The notes under the pieces were generated by a model that had not been told where the DNA came from, searched no databases, and saw only the letters and a program-made list of their open reading frames with translations. From a candidate division KSB1 bacterium (GTDB taxonomy: Bacteria > Zhuqueibacterota > Zhuqueibacteria > Residuimicrobiales > Krinioviventaceae): a stretch of DNA of 64,000 nt. Of this stretch, positions 1 through 9,804 are shown piece after piece. The stretch lies in NCBI GenBank assembly GCA_034521575.1, contig JAXHMJ010000001.1, positions 62,001-126,000 on the forward strand, in the 5' to 3' direction. The position numbers were made by a program, and so were the translations under genes. Each line of letters opens with the position of its first letter. The first letter of the stretch is position 1.

Positions 1-2
1 CG

Positions 3-251
3 CGCGCCCGCAATACGGATATGCGGTTTAATCCGGATAAAACTAAACTGCTGGAGGCCGGTCATGCGCCGATTTTGATGGAACCTGTAAAGATGCGCAT
101 GCATCTGAGCCGAAATATTTCTGAAATATACGCGTTGGATCATGCAGGAGGCGACCGAATAGCGGGTCTTCCCGTGAATGGGCAAGACATTGTTATTGAT
201 GGTGAATCTTATCAAACCCTTTACTATGAAATACTATGTAAAGATGACTAG
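3..251 (+). CDS. C-terminal end of an unrecognised protein (5' truncated)
   Basis: The reading frame is open from the window edge to a stop at 249-251, so this is the tail (about 82 residues) of a gene that begins outside the window. The visible part contains ILMEPVKMRM followed by beta-strand-like sequence and no catalytic motif. Such strand-rich tails are common in the accessory C-terminal domains of glycoside hydrolases. Given the GH3 gene starting 12 bp downstream, it is probably the end of another enzyme of the same cluster. The family cannot be named from this fragment. The first in-frame ATG at 21 is probably internal. Confidence 0.6.
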   Translation, partial: RARNTDMRFNPDKTKLLEAGHAPILMEPVKMRMHLSRNISEIYALDHAGGDRIAGLPVNGQDIVIDGESYQTLYYEILCKDD

Positions 252-263
252 TCGGAGGAATTT

Positions 264-2483
264 ATGCGTAATTATCTACTGGCCGGGCTTTTAATTTTTA
301 TTTTCAACTCTGCCGGCTTGGGGCAACTTTACAAAAATCCGGACCTTCCGGTCCAAAACCGTGTTGAAGATTTGCTGCAGCGCATGAATCTGGAACAAAA
401 AGTCGGGCAAATGTGTCAATACGCCAGAAGTGAAGTGTATCAGAATCTGGATGAAGATGATTTTGTTCAGCTGATAAAAGAGGGTAAAGTCGGTACGTTT
501 TTGACGATCACTGATCCACGGATTACCACCCGCCTTCAGAAAACTGCGGTAAATTCGCAGCTCGGTATTCCGCTGCTGTTTGCCACCGACGCGATTCACG
601 GCGTGGCTATGGTTTCGGGCGCAACGGTTTATCCGACACCGCTTACACTGGCTTCCTCCTGGAATGAAGCGATCACCGAAGAGATTGCTCGACAAACCGC
701 TGTGGAAATGAAAGAGATTGGGCTGCACTGGACGTTTTCCCCGAATGTCGAGTTGTCCCGTGATCCGCGCTGGGGCCGAACGGGTGAGACGTTCGGAGAA
801 GACCCGGTTTTGGTGTCACGACTGGGTCAGGCCATGACACGCGGTTATCAGAATTATCCGGAATCCAGAGTGATCGCCTGCGCTAAACATTATGCCGGAG
901 GCGGACAGCCGGTGAACGGAATGAACTTTGCGCCCATGAGTGTGTCGGTATCGCAGCTTTATAACCTCTGGCTGCCGCCCTTTGAGGCTCAGGTACAAGC
1001 GGGGGCGGGCAGTTTTATGGCGGCGCACCATGAGCTGAACGGCGTGCCCTGTCATGTCAATTCCTGGCTGCTCATGGATATTCTAAGGACTGATTGGGGA
1101 TTTGACGGTTTTGTGGTCAGCGACTGGACCGATGTCACCCGGCTGCATGAGCTGCATGCTGTTGCCTTGAACAAAAAGGAAGCGGTGTATCAAACCGTGC
1201 TGGCCGGTCTGGACGTGAATATGCATGGGCCGGATTTTTACGCCCCCCTGCTTGAACTGGTTCGCGAGGGTCGTATCACTGAATCCCGAATTGATCAAAC
1301 CTGCCGCAGAATTCTGACCGCCAAGTTTGAACTGGGTTTGTTCGAGTCGCCGCTTGTCGATGCAAAGCAGGTGAAATCCCGGCTTTTTACTCCGGAACGG
1401 CGTGAACTGGCTCTGCAGGCAGCACGAGAGGGTATCACCTTGCTGCAAAATAAAAATAATTTGCTGCCGCTGGGCCAGGATGCATCTATTATGGTCACCG
1501 GACCGAATGCGCACAATCAGCGACTGCTCGGCGACTGGACGCTGGAGCAGCCGGAGGACCAGGTTTTGACGGTGATGGAAGGACTGGTCTCTGTGTTCGG
1601 GCATGAACGTGTGGATTACGTGGATAGCGGACAGAATCTGTTCAACCCGGATACTGCAATGATTCGGTCTGCCATTGATGCAGCCTCCGGTTATGACGCG
1701 GTGGTGGCAGTCGTGGGATCCAATTCGCTGCGTTATGATTACGACGGCAGAACATCCGGAGAAAACACAGACCGGGCTACGCTGAATCTTTTGGGCAAAC
1801 AGCTCGAGCTGGTTCAGGGTCTGTATCGCAACAATCCCAATACTATTGTGGTATTCATCAACAGCCGTCCGTTGTGTGAACCCTGGATCAAGGAACATGT
1901 TCCGGCTGTCATCGAGGCCTGGGAGCCGGGCTGTATGGGCGGTGTGGCGCTGGCCGAAATCCTGAACGGAGATGTGAATCCCTCCGGAAAACTGCCGGTC
2001 AGTATACCCTATACGGCGGGACAGGCGGTTTATACGTATAATCACAAACCGTCGCATTATTTTCGCAAGTATGTGGATGTGCCCTCAGCGCCGTTGTGGT
2101 CTTTTGGTCAGGGGTTGCATTACACAACGGTCAGCTATGATTCGGTATGGCTCGACCGATCTACCCTTACGGCTAATGATTCTGTCATTATCCGTCTTCA
2201 ATTGACTCATCAGGGGGATCAGCCCTGCGATGAGATTGTCCAGCTGTATATCCACGACAAGGTGTCTCTATTGACCCGTCCGGTCAAAGAATTGTATGAT
2301 TTTAAACGTGTGAGTTTTGACGGAAATCAAACGCATGAAATTCAATTCACGATCCACGGACGGGAATTGGGTTATTATAACAATCAGGCCGAATATGTGC
2401 TGGAAGCGGGTGAATTTGATATTATGATGGGTTCGTCCTCAAGAGATGAGGATGCATTGCATTGTGCCATTGAACTGAAATAA
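264..2483 (+). CDS. bglX: Secreted glycoside hydrolase family 3 beta-glucosidase
   Basis: This 739-residue protein has a signal peptide (hydrophobic residues 4-17, probable cleavage after GLG). GH3 enzymes release terminal beta-linked glucose, xylose or related sugars from oligosaccharides with retention of configuration. The N-terminal TIM barrel shows DPRWGRTGETFGEDP, a KH pair in AKHYAGGG and the nucleophile aspartate in VVSDWTDV (about residue 287). The second alpha/beta sandwich follows (ITLLQNKNNLLPL, then GSNSLRYDYDGR), and a fibronectin-III-like tail (VQLYIHDKVS..PVKELYDFK) ends the protein. Length and domain order match BglX. An SD (gtcggagga) lies just before the ATG. It stands 12 bp behind the preceding gene and 22 bp before the next, so it is part of a polysaccharide-degradation operon. 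The exact substrate cannot be read from sequence. Confidence 0.95.
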   Translation: MRNYLLAGLLIFIFNSAGLGQLYKNPDLPVQNRVEDLLQRMNLEQKVGQMCQYARSEVYQNLDEDDFVQLIKEGKVGTFLTITDPRITTRLQKTAVNSQLGIPLLFATDAIHGVAMVSGATVYPTPLTLASSWNEAITEEIARQTAVEMKEIGLHWTFSPNVELSRDPRWGRTGETFGEDPVLVSRLGQAMTRGYQNYPESRVIACAKHYAGGGQPVNGMNFAPMSVSVSQLYNLWLPPFEAQVQAGAGSFMAAHHELNGVPCHVNSWLLMDILRTDWGFDGFVVSDWTDVTRLHELHAVALNKKEAVYQTVLAGLDVNMHGPDFYAPLLELVREGRITESRIDQTCRRILTAKFELGLFESPLVDAKQVKSRLFTPERRELALQAAREGITLLQNKNNLLPLGQDASIMVTGPNAHNQRLLGDWTLEQPEDQVLTVMEGLVSVFGHERVDYVDSGQNLFNPDTAMIRSAIDAASGYDAVVAVVGSNSLRYDYDGRTSGENTDRATLNLLGKQLELVQGLYRNNPNTIVVFINSRPLCEPWIKEHVPAVIEAWEPGCMGGVALAEILNGDVNPSGKLPVSIPYTAGQAVYTYNHKPSHYFRKYVDVPSAPLWSFGQGLHYTTVSYDSVWLDRSTLTANDSVIIRLQLTHQGDQPCDEIVQLYIHDKVSLLTRPVKELYDFKRVSFDGNQTHEIQFTIHGRELGYYNNQAEYVLEAGEFDIMMGSSSRDEDALHCAIELK

Positions 2484-2505
2484 GTTAAACCTAACAGGAG
2501 GAGCT

Positions 2506-4281
2506 ATGAACCTGTCACGTACTCTTTGTTTGTTAATGTTGTTTGTATTTGCAGTGGTGTTGCCTGCTCAGTATCAGAATTTTGATGTGGCCATCTATTG
2601 TACGGTTCATGATGTCGACAGGCTGTCTGATCTGGATGTGGCAGAGCAAAAATTTAACGCTATTTCTTCTATGCTGCCTGTGGACAAAGTATACCTGGAA
2701 ACATTCCGCGGCATGACACAAATTGAAAAGGAAAAGATACAACGTGTCAAGGATTTTTTTGAGGAGCGTGGTGTCGAGACGGCAGGCGGTATTACCCCGA
2801 CCGGTGATGTGCGTATTGCCGGACATATGGCGCAGTTATGCTACTCGACGCAAAAGCACCGTCAGCTGCTCAAAGATGTTGTGGTATTTACAGCCGGACT
2901 TTTTGATGAGGTGATTCTGGATGATTTTTATTTCACCAACTGTAAATGTGAAACCTGTATCGAGAAAAAAGGTGACCGGTCATGGGTGGATTATCGTTTA
3001 AAGCTGAAAGAAGAGTATTCTAAAAACGTACTGCTGCCGGCTGCCCGCAAGGCCAATCCGAATGTGTCTATGGTTATCAAATATCCCAACTGGTACGAAG
3101 AATTCCAGTTTACCGGCTATAATCTGGAAAAAGAATCGGAAGCGTTTGATGCGATTCATACCGGCACCGAAACGCGGGACCCGTCCTATACGCATCAGAA
3201 TCTACAGCCGTATCAGAGTTATTCTATTATGCGTTATCTGGAACATGTAAAACCCGGCAGGAACAACGGCGGCTGGGTGGATGAATATTCCAGGCGGTCT
3301 CTGGACCGCTATAAAGAACAGTTGGCTCTGACCCTGTATGCCAAAGCCCGCGAGATCATACTGTTTCATTTTGATTCGATTATCCGAACCGTCGATTGCG
3401 GCGACAGCTCCCGGATTTTGATGAACGTGGTTCCGGAAGCCCGCAAAGTATTTGACAAAGCGGATTGTTTTCTGGGTGAACTGGGAGATCCGGTCGGACT
3501 GGCCGCCTACAAGCCCTACCACTCTTCCGGAGAAAAGTATCTGCATTCGTATCTGGGTATGATCGGCATCCCGATCGAGCTTTCTCCCCGATTTCCTGAG
3601 CACCGTGATGTGGTTTTTCTGGCGGAAAGCGCCAAGTATGACCAGGATATCCTGGCTAAAATGAAAGCACATTTGTCGGATGGCGGTACGCTGATTATGA
3701 CATCGGGGTTGTTTCAGGCGCTGGAAGATAAAGGTGTACAGGACATCATTCAGGCTGACGTGACGGACCGTACGCTCCCGGTGAGCCGCTTTTCAGATAT
3801 GAATTTCAGGGATGTGTACTCTTCGGCTCAGCCGGTATACATCCCGCGTATCGATTATCCGAATAATGACACCTGGAAAGAAGTGGTCGGCATGCACAGC
3901 GGCAACAGCTTTCCCCTGTTGTTAAAGTCCAATTACAAAAGCGGCCTGGTGTATATCCTGACGGTTCCGAATAATTACAGTGATTTTTACAATTATCCGC
4001 GTGAAGCGCTGGGTATGCTGCGCCGGTTCATGTTGAATGACATGCCGGTAACGCTGGATGCGCCTTCGGGCGTGTCATTGTTTCTGTACGATAACAATAC
4101 GTTGATTGTGCATTCCTTTCTCTCACACAATACCCGGGTTGGTATTCAGGTAAAATCCAGAGATGCTGAACTGGTTGATGTGATGGGTGGGCGCAATCTG
4201 CGGGGTGCCGAAAGATGGGGGCGTACGGTGTTTGATACATTCATTGCGCCGCATACATCACGCGTCTTTACAATCAAATAA
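2506..4281 (+). CDS. Secreted TIM-barrel-like putative glycosidase, unclassified
   Basis: A 591-residue protein with a signal peptide (residues 1-21, ending LPAQ). I do not recognise a named family. The first half looks like an alpha/beta barrel, with an acidic strand end DEVILDDFYFTNC (D-D pair, roughly residues 138-147), VSMVIKYPNWYEEF and WVDEYSRR, which are candidates for catalytic acids. The second half (RDVVFLAESAKYD to GGTLIMTSG) resembles the glutamine-amidotransferase-like trimerisation domain that follows the barrel in some beta-galactosidases, and a beta-rich tail follows. A small Cys cluster (CKCETC) sits beside the acidic pair. It lies between GH3 and GH92 genes in the same operon and has a strong SD (aggaggagc). 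A carbohydrate-active role is inferred from fold and context only. Confidence 0.75.
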   Translation: MNLSRTLCLLMLFVFAVVLPAQYQNFDVAIYCTVHDVDRLSDLDVAEQKFNAISSMLPVDKVYLETFRGMTQIEKEKIQRVKDFFEERGVETAGGITPTGDVRIAGHMAQLCYSTQKHRQLLKDVVVFTAGLFDEVILDDFYFTNCKCETCIEKKGDRSWVDYRLKLKEEYSKNVLLPAARKANPNVSMVIKYPNWYEEFQFTGYNLEKESEAFDAIHTGTETRDPSYTHQNLQPYQSYSIMRYLEHVKPGRNNGGWVDEYSRRSLDRYKEQLALTLYAKAREIILFHFDSIIRTVDCGDSSRILMNVVPEARKVFDKADCFLGELGDPVGLAAYKPYHSSGEKYLHSYLGMIGIPIELSPRFPEHRDVVFLAESAKYDQDILAKMKAHLSDGGTLIMTSGLFQALEDKGVQDIIQADVTDRTLPVSRFSDMNFRDVYSSAQPVYIPRIDYPNNDTWKEVVGMHSGNSFPLLLKSNYKSGLVYILTVPNNYSDFYNYPREALGMLRRFMLNDMPVTLDAPSGVSLFLYDNNTLIVHSFLSHNTRVGIQVKSRDAELVDVMGGRNLRGAERWGRTVFDTFIAPHTSRVFTIK

Positions 4282-4296
4282 TATTCGTCTTTACAG

Positions 4297-4330
4297 CTGT
4301 TGCCCCTTTGTTCAGGGGCAGCAGTCTTTT
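4297..4330 (+). terminator. Rho-independent terminator between two operon genes
   Basis: An 11-bp stem (ctgttgcccct / aggggcagcag) with a 6-nt loop is followed by tctttttat. It lies 15 bp after the stop of the preceding gene, and the GH92 SD (gggagg) follows at once. It may reduce read-through into the mannosidase gene. It also shows that the ATG at 4300 is not the GH92 start. Confidence 0.8.
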
Positions 4331-4344
4331 TATCGGGAGGCTGT

Positions 4345-7257
4345 ATGTCAAACCTAAAATATTCAATATCCCGCATTGTCGGGGGGATCGCTATTCCGGT
4401 GATACTGTGTTTACTCTTTATCTTGTGTAATCGACCGGTTAATGATTATGCGGCTTTTGTCAATCCGTTTATTGGTACCGGCATCTATTCCCCCGAAGGC
4501 GCGATGGGAGAGGTGAATACATTTCCCGGAGCCGCTTTACCGCACGGAATGGTGCAACTGAGTCCGGATACCGGTCCGCATATTGCCGGTTATTTGTCTA
4601 CCGACTCTACGATTCAGGGCTTTAGTCATACCCATTTATCCGGTACCGGATGTCTGGGGTTGGGACATTTTGGAGTTATGCCCGGAACGGGACAGGTGAC
4701 CGCTGTTGATGAAAGAGGATATAAAACTGCGTTTTACAAAGAATCGGAACAGGCGGAACCCGGATACTACCGGGTAATTCTTGAACCGGACAGCATTGAA
4801 GCGCAGGTTACTGTCACAACACGCGCCGGATTTCATCGATACAGGTTCCCAAACAGTGACAGCGCGCATGTGCTCATTGATGTTACACATAATCTGGCGG
4901 ATGACGATCCGGAAGATGCGACTGTCGAAATACGTGGCGAGAACCGGGTGGACGGTTCGTTAACCCTTCCCAATCCGTTCTGTGGCGGGAAGACCGCCTA
5001 TACTCTGTATTTTTCCGCTCTTACCTCTCGACCGTTTTCCCGATGTGCCACTTGGAAAAATGCAGATATACAATTTGATCAGAAGCGCGAACAGGGTCGC
5101 GATATCGGAACGATGCTGTATTTTGATACGAGTCAGGATAAAGAGATCTTGATCAAAGTTGGAATTTCATTTGTAAGCTATGAGCAGGCACATTTGAATG
5201 TAACGACAGAAATTCCGGACTGGGACTTTACGGCGGTCAGACATAAAGCAAGACTGACCTGGAATGAAAAACTCGACAAAATTAAAGTGAGGGGTGGGTC
5301 CGAAGATGACCGGATTAAATTTTATACAGCTGTCTATCATGCGCTTCTCGGTCCCTATACCGCATCGGATGTGAACGGCAAATATCGTAGTATGGATCAG
5401 CAGGTGCATACCGCGAAAGATCATACCTATTACCATGTGTTTTCGCTGTGGGACACATTTCGTTCCGAGCATGCGTTGCTGACTTTGATTGAACCTCAGC
5501 AACAGAACGATATGATTCAATCGTTGCTCGACAAACAGCAACAGGGCGGATGGCTGCCCAAGTGGGGATTTGCCAACCGTTATACCAATTGTATGATCGC
5601 CGACCATGCCGTTTCTGTGATTTCAGAATCCTATCTTAAAGGGATTCGTGATTATGATACGGAACAGGCCTATGCGGCCATGCGCAAAAACAGCACTCGA
5701 TTGCCCGGCGAGGGAACCGTAACCTTGTTGAGTATTGATGATCAGTTTGAATTGCAGATTAGTCCCGACGGGCGCGGACGTATTGTCTGGAACCAAAAAA
5801 CCAGGCAAAATGCTGCAGAGTTTTCCTGGGACGGCCGGTTCAACGACCTGCGCTGGCATCATCTAACCTTAACTGGTAGTGAGGATCATCATTACCGGCT
5901 CTACCTGGACGCTGAAATCGCAGCGGACATTCCCGCAACTGTCGCACCGCATTTGAATGGGGCGAAATTCAAGCTGGGCGTTCATCGAAAGCCCAATATA
6001 TCCGGCGAATATTTTACCGGGCTGATTGATGAATGGCATCAGTATGCGCACGCGTTGAGCGAAAAGCAAGTGCAAACTCTTTATAACAAGACCTTGTCCG
6101 GCAGTTCTCTGTACGCATCTTTTGACTATGAGATCCCCCGGGCCTTTCGGGTATCCGGAGATCCTGAATATGATCAAGGCAAGTCAAACGCTGCTCTCAT
6201 CATTGACGGCATTGATGATGCAATTAAAGTGGAAACCAAACCGGCATTTACGATTGCATTCTGGTTCAAAACCAGTTTGCCCGTGGATTATCAGGGGCGT
6301 TGTGGACTCGATTATGTGGACAGACCGGGCTATATCCCGCATGATATCAAGTGGCATGGCTGGGGAAGTGTTTCTACAACCCTGGAAGGTGCTTATAATG
6401 ACTGGTGCCTCGCTCAGGTCGCACAGGCAATGGGTAAAGAGAAAGATTTCCACTATTTTATGAAACGCGCCGGGAATTATCAAAATCTGTTGGATCCGGA
6501 AACCGGATTTATGCGTCCACGCAACAAAGATGGATCCTGGAAGTCAGAGTTTGATCCACGCGACTGGGATGGGTTTACCGAGGGTAACTCTTGGAGTTAT
6601 ACATGGTTTGTACCCCATGATGTGGGGGGATTGATCCAGCGAATGGGACGTGAAACTTTTATTCAACGTCTCGACCATCTGTTTGCTGAACATGATTATC
6701 CATCCTGGCATGAACACTTTTCTCATTACTGGCATGGCAACGAGCCTTCCCAGCAGGTACCCTACTATTATACCTATGTCGGTCAGCCCTGGAAAACCCA
6801 GGTTGTGGTGGATGATATTATGAATCATTTATACGGTACCGGACCGGCGGGCATTCCCGGCAATGAGGATGTCGGCCAATTGTCAGCCTGGTTCGTTCTG
6901 AGCGCTATGGGATTCCATCCTGTGGCTCCGGCGCAGTGCACGTATGTATTGGGTCGCCCGCTATTTGACCGGGTTCAAATTGAACTTGATAAACGATATT
7001 ACAATGCAAAACGATTCGAAATTGTGGCTAAGAATAATAGTCCCGCCAACAAGTATATCCAATCCGTAGAGATCAATGGTCAAACCTGGAATCGGACCTG
7101 GTTTGATCATGATGTGATCCGCAATGGCGGAAGCATTGTATTGAATATGGCGAGCATTGTGAACCGGGAGTGGGGCGCCGCTCCTGATGCGGCGCCGCCT
7201 TTTATGAGTGAGAATCAAGTGAAATCCGGGGTCGCTCCGCGCGGCTCCGGGATTTAA
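4345..7257 (+). CDS. Glycoside hydrolase family 92 alpha-mannosidase with inserted LamG-like domain
   Basis: GH92 enzymes are calcium-dependent exo-alpha-mannosidases. The start at 4345 is chosen because an SD gggagg lies 4 bp upstream and the earlier ATG at 4300 is inside a terminator. This gives 970 residues with an N-terminal membrane-spanning signal. GH92 hallmarks are FVNPFIGTG, FPGAALPHGMVQLSPDTG, GFSHTHLSGTG, SLWDTFRSEH, HGNEPSQQVPYYY (catalytic-acid region), GQPWKTQ and GNEDVGQLSAWFV. Residues about 453-648 are not GH92. They are a concanavalin/LamG-like beta-sandwich set between AYAAMRKNST and GRCGLDYVDRPGYIP, both normal neighbours in GH92. The order of LamG motifs in the insert is rotated (see findings). 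The insert may bind carbohydrate. The gene sits in the secreted-hydrolase operon. Confidence 0.95.
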   Translation: MSNLKYSISRIVGGIAIPVILCLLFILCNRPVNDYAAFVNPFIGTGIYSPEGAMGEVNTFPGAALPHGMVQLSPDTGPHIAGYLSTDSTIQGFSHTHLSGTGCLGLGHFGVMPGTGQVTAVDERGYKTAFYKESEQAEPGYYRVILEPDSIEAQVTVTTRAGFHRYRFPNSDSAHVLIDVTHNLADDDPEDATVEIRGENRVDGSLTLPNPFCGGKTAYTLYFSALTSRPFSRCATWKNADIQFDQKREQGRDIGTMLYFDTSQDKEILIKVGISFVSYEQAHLNVTTEIPDWDFTAVRHKARLTWNEKLDKIKVRGGSEDDRIKFYTAVYHALLGPYTASDVNGKYRSMDQQVHTAKDHTYYHVFSLWDTFRSEHALLTLIEPQQQNDMIQSLLDKQQQGGWLPKWGFANRYTNCMIADHAVSVISESYLKGIRDYDTEQAYAAMRKNSTRLPGEGTVTLLSIDDQFELQISPDGRGRIVWNQKTRQNAAEFSWDGRFNDLRWHHLTLTGSEDHHYRLYLDAEIAADIPATVAPHLNGAKFKLGVHRKPNISGEYFTGLIDEWHQYAHALSEKQVQTLYNKTLSGSSLYASFDYEIPRAFRVSGDPEYDQGKSNAALIIDGIDDAIKVETKPAFTIAFWFKTSLPVDYQGRCGLDYVDRPGYIPHDIKWHGWGSVSTTLEGAYNDWCLAQVAQAMGKEKDFHYFMKRAGNYQNLLDPETGFMRPRNKDGSWKSEFDPRDWDGFTEGNSWSYTWFVPHDVGGLIQRMGRETFIQRLDHLFAEHDYPSWHEHFSHYWHGNEPSQQVPYYYTYVGQPWKTQVVVDDIMNHLYGTGPAGIPGNEDVGQLSAWFVLSAMGFHPVAPAQCTYVLGRPLFDRVQIELDKRYYNAKRFEIVAKNNSPANKYIQSVEINGQTWNRTWFDHDVIRNGGSIVLNMASIVNREWGAAPDAAPPFMSENQVKSGVAPRGSGI

Positions 7258-7305
7258 ATGCCTATCGGATTTTTAGTTATATGTTTCTAACCGAGGAGAT
7301 GCATC

Positions 7306-9804
7306 ATGAATTCTTTTCAATGCCGTCTTGTTTTCCTGTTTGTATTTTTGACCATTGCGGTTGTCTATGGCCAAAAAGCAGAGATCAATTACACACCTCT
7401 GCAGTCCGGGAATGAACTTGTTTTTAAAGAGATACCTAAAAACGGATATTATCAGCCCTTGGACCGGGTTGTTTTGACGGTGAACCGGCCGGGTGTTGTG
7501 GTTGTCCGGGATGCGACAGGTGATATTTATCTGAAATCTGATGTCGAGTCTGAGCTTGTTTTTCAGGCCGGTGGTGCATTGGGCACGCACCGCATCTGCC
7601 TGCAGGATTCCGATGGCAAGATATTGGATCAGGCCCGTTTTTATCTGGGTGCACAGACGCAAATTCGGGATAAGGGCGGCCGATACGAACGATTGCTGAA
7701 TACGCTGTACTGGACCATGGTGAAAAACTGGGGTGAAACCGAGGTGGTACGTCTGGACCAGTCTTTTTACAAATTTTTTGTCCGCTGGCTGCGCGACCAT
7801 GTTCATACATTAAAAGGTATGAAATATTTTTATGAGGATTTGAAAAGCGGTATTGATTTGTATGCTGAATATCAACGCGATGACGGGATGATCTATGATA
7901 ATATTTATCCGCGCCGTGAAAAAAAGAATTGGTGGGACAAACGTTTTCAGTATGGCGATTTTATTGAACATATTGACGATAATGCCTACGAGTTGAAACG
8001 CATCCCGGTTGAAAATGATGTTGAATATTTGTTTATTGAAGGGTTGTATTATACCTGGAAGGCCACGGGGGATGATGTGTGGATGCAGTCACACCTGGAC
8101 AATGCCCTGAAAGCGGTCGAGTACTCGCGAACGTCACCGTACCGCTGGTCTTTTGAATATGATTTGCTTAAACGCGGATTCACCATTGATACCTGGGATT
8201 TTCAGCCGGCAGAGGATGCAGCGCGTGTGGGCGGCGACATTATGGTGGTGGATACTGCCAGGACGCGGTTCGGTGTTATGTTCGGCGACAATACCGGTAT
8301 GGCCGCGGCCTGCGAGTATCTGGCTGAAATGCTGGAGACAGCGGGTCGGCACGTCAAAGCGACAGAGATCAGAGAGTTTGGTCAGAGCCTCAAACAGCGT
8401 CTGGATGAACTGGCCTGGAACGGCGAGTATTATATTCATCATGTTCCGGAAGATCGTTCAGTCAGGCGGAATTTCGGCGCAACGGACCAGAGTGAGCAGG
8501 TTTCGCTCTCCAATGCGTATTCTCTGAATCGCACCCTGACACATGAACAATGCGTTGCCATTATCAAAACCTACCAACAGATTCGGGATAGCATGCCGGA
8601 AACATCTCCCGGCGAATGGTATAGCATTTATCCGCCGTTTGAAACCGGCTTTCATCTGCCCAAATGGGAATACATGAATGGCGGCGTTACGCCGATCGTG
8701 GCCGGAGAGCTGGCACATGGAGCATTTGAACACGGATTCGAGAATTATGCTGCCGGAATATTGGAGCGCGTCGCCGGTCTGGCTTTGGAAACCGGTGATT
8801 ATCTGCATTGTGCTTATCGGGGCAAGGCGCCGGCAGCGGTGAATCGGGGTTTTAATCCGGTTTCATTGGCCGATGCCGGCAACTCGGTTTATCCCGGGGA
8901 CGAATCTCTTTTTAACGGCCAATCTTTTTCGGAAACTGCTGTATCGGATCGCCGCGCTGAATTTCATCATATCCCGTTTTATGTGCGTTATGCAGAGGAT
9001 CAGCAAACCTGCATCACTGTCAGCCGTTCGAATGAATGGACGGATCAGAGCAGCGTCAAAATTGAGCAACAGGCAGAATCCGTCTATTTCCTGCACTCCT
9101 CGGACCCGGTGCGGAGTCCGGGAGCGATTACTCTCAATTATGCTGACGGCACCCATTACACAGAGTATATCGTCAATCAGGATAATATCGGCAACTGGTG
9201 GCATACTGCCTCGAACGCATATAAAGCCTGGCGAAGTGACAATGAGGGACACTATGATGCATTGTATGTTTACGGCATGAATAACCCGTATCCGGGAAAA
9301 ACGATTAAAACGATCTCGTTTGCAGCCGGAAGCCCCAAGCGTTACTGGGTACGCGGGATAACCCTTTCGGATTATCCGGTGTATTTTCCGCCGGACATGA
9401 TATCCTACGGAATCCCGGATAATTGGGGCGCGGCAGCTGTGGTTTACGCGTTGATTGAAGGCCTGGCCGGTGTTAAAGACAGGGGGTCGGCATTTGACTC
9501 GGTATTGATTGCTCCGCGCTGGCGCGCAGCCGGTGTATCACAAGCTAACGCGGTGGTGAAATATGAAGCGAGCGGCGGTTATGCGGCGTACAATTATCAG
9601 TGCGGCAAAGACAGTGTTATCCTCGAATTGACCGGAAGCGGAGCCGGAGCAGCGGTGCGGATATTGATCGATGATCAAACCCCGTCCCGGGTTCAGGTTG
9701 ACGGTCAGCCTGTCCCGTTTGAGATCGACAGGGTTGAAGCATCACGATATGCCGTTTTTTCCATCTCTGAAAAAGGGGTGAATACAGTAAAACTGGTTTT
9801 CTGA
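7306..9804 (+). CDS. Secreted alpha/alpha-toroid-like glycosidase candidate
   Basis: An 832-residue protein with a signal peptide (residues 1-22, ending VYGQ) and SD gaggag. The N-terminal about 110 residues are beta-rich. The middle (about 130-500) has regular helical repeats with WLRDHVHTLKGMKYF, DDGMIYDNIYPRRE, ENDVEYLFIEGLYYTWKATGDD, DTWDFQPAEDA and EYMNGGVTPIVAGELAHGAF, as in six-hairpin (alpha/alpha)6 glycosidases. Acidic residues within these motifs are candidate catalytic residues. The last about 250 residues look like one or two beta-sandwiches. I cannot assign a CAZy family. The position next to GH3 and GH92 genes supports a role in glycan breakdown outside the cytoplasm. No gene follows before the 10012 terminator. 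Confidence 0.75.
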   Translation: MNSFQCRLVFLFVFLTIAVVYGQKAEINYTPLQSGNELVFKEIPKNGYYQPLDRVVLTVNRPGVVVVRDATGDIYLKSDVESELVFQAGGALGTHRICLQDSDGKILDQARFYLGAQTQIRDKGGRYERLLNTLYWTMVKNWGETEVVRLDQSFYKFFVRWLRDHVHTLKGMKYFYEDLKSGIDLYAEYQRDDGMIYDNIYPRREKKNWWDKRFQYGDFIEHIDDNAYELKRIPVENDVEYLFIEGLYYTWKATGDDVWMQSHLDNALKAVEYSRTSPYRWSFEYDLLKRGFTIDTWDFQPAEDAARVGGDIMVVDTARTRFGVMFGDNTGMAAACEYLAEMLETAGRHVKATEIREFGQSLKQRLDELAWNGEYYIHHVPEDRSVRRNFGATDQSEQVSLSNAYSLNRTLTHEQCVAIIKTYQQIRDSMPETSPGEWYSIYPPFETGFHLPKWEYMNGGVTPIVAGELAHGAFEHGFENYAAGILERVAGLALETGDYLHCAYRGKAPAAVNRGFNPVSLADAGNSVYPGDESLFNGQSFSETAVSDRRAEFHHIPFYVRYAEDQQTCITVSRSNEWTDQSSVKIEQQAESVYFLHSSDPVRSPGAITLNYADGTHYTEYIVNQDNIGNWWHTASNAYKAWRSDNEGHYDALYVYGMNNPYPGKTIKTISFAAGSPKRYWVRGITLSDYPVYFPPDMISYGIPDNWGAAAVVYALIEGLAGVKDRGSAFDSVLIAPRWRAAGVSQANAVVKYEASGGYAAYNYQCGKDSVILELTGSGAGAAVRILIDDQTPSRVQVDGQPVPFEIDRVEASRYAVFSISEKGVNTVKLVF

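Noticed and set aside
1083-2057. 324-codon minus-strand open frame
   Set aside because: It lies wholly inside the GH3 gene, which has clear family motifs. No SD or recognisable protein.
4300-4344. Longer start for the GH92 protein
   Set aside because: It falls in the terminator stem; the ATG at 4345 has an SD.
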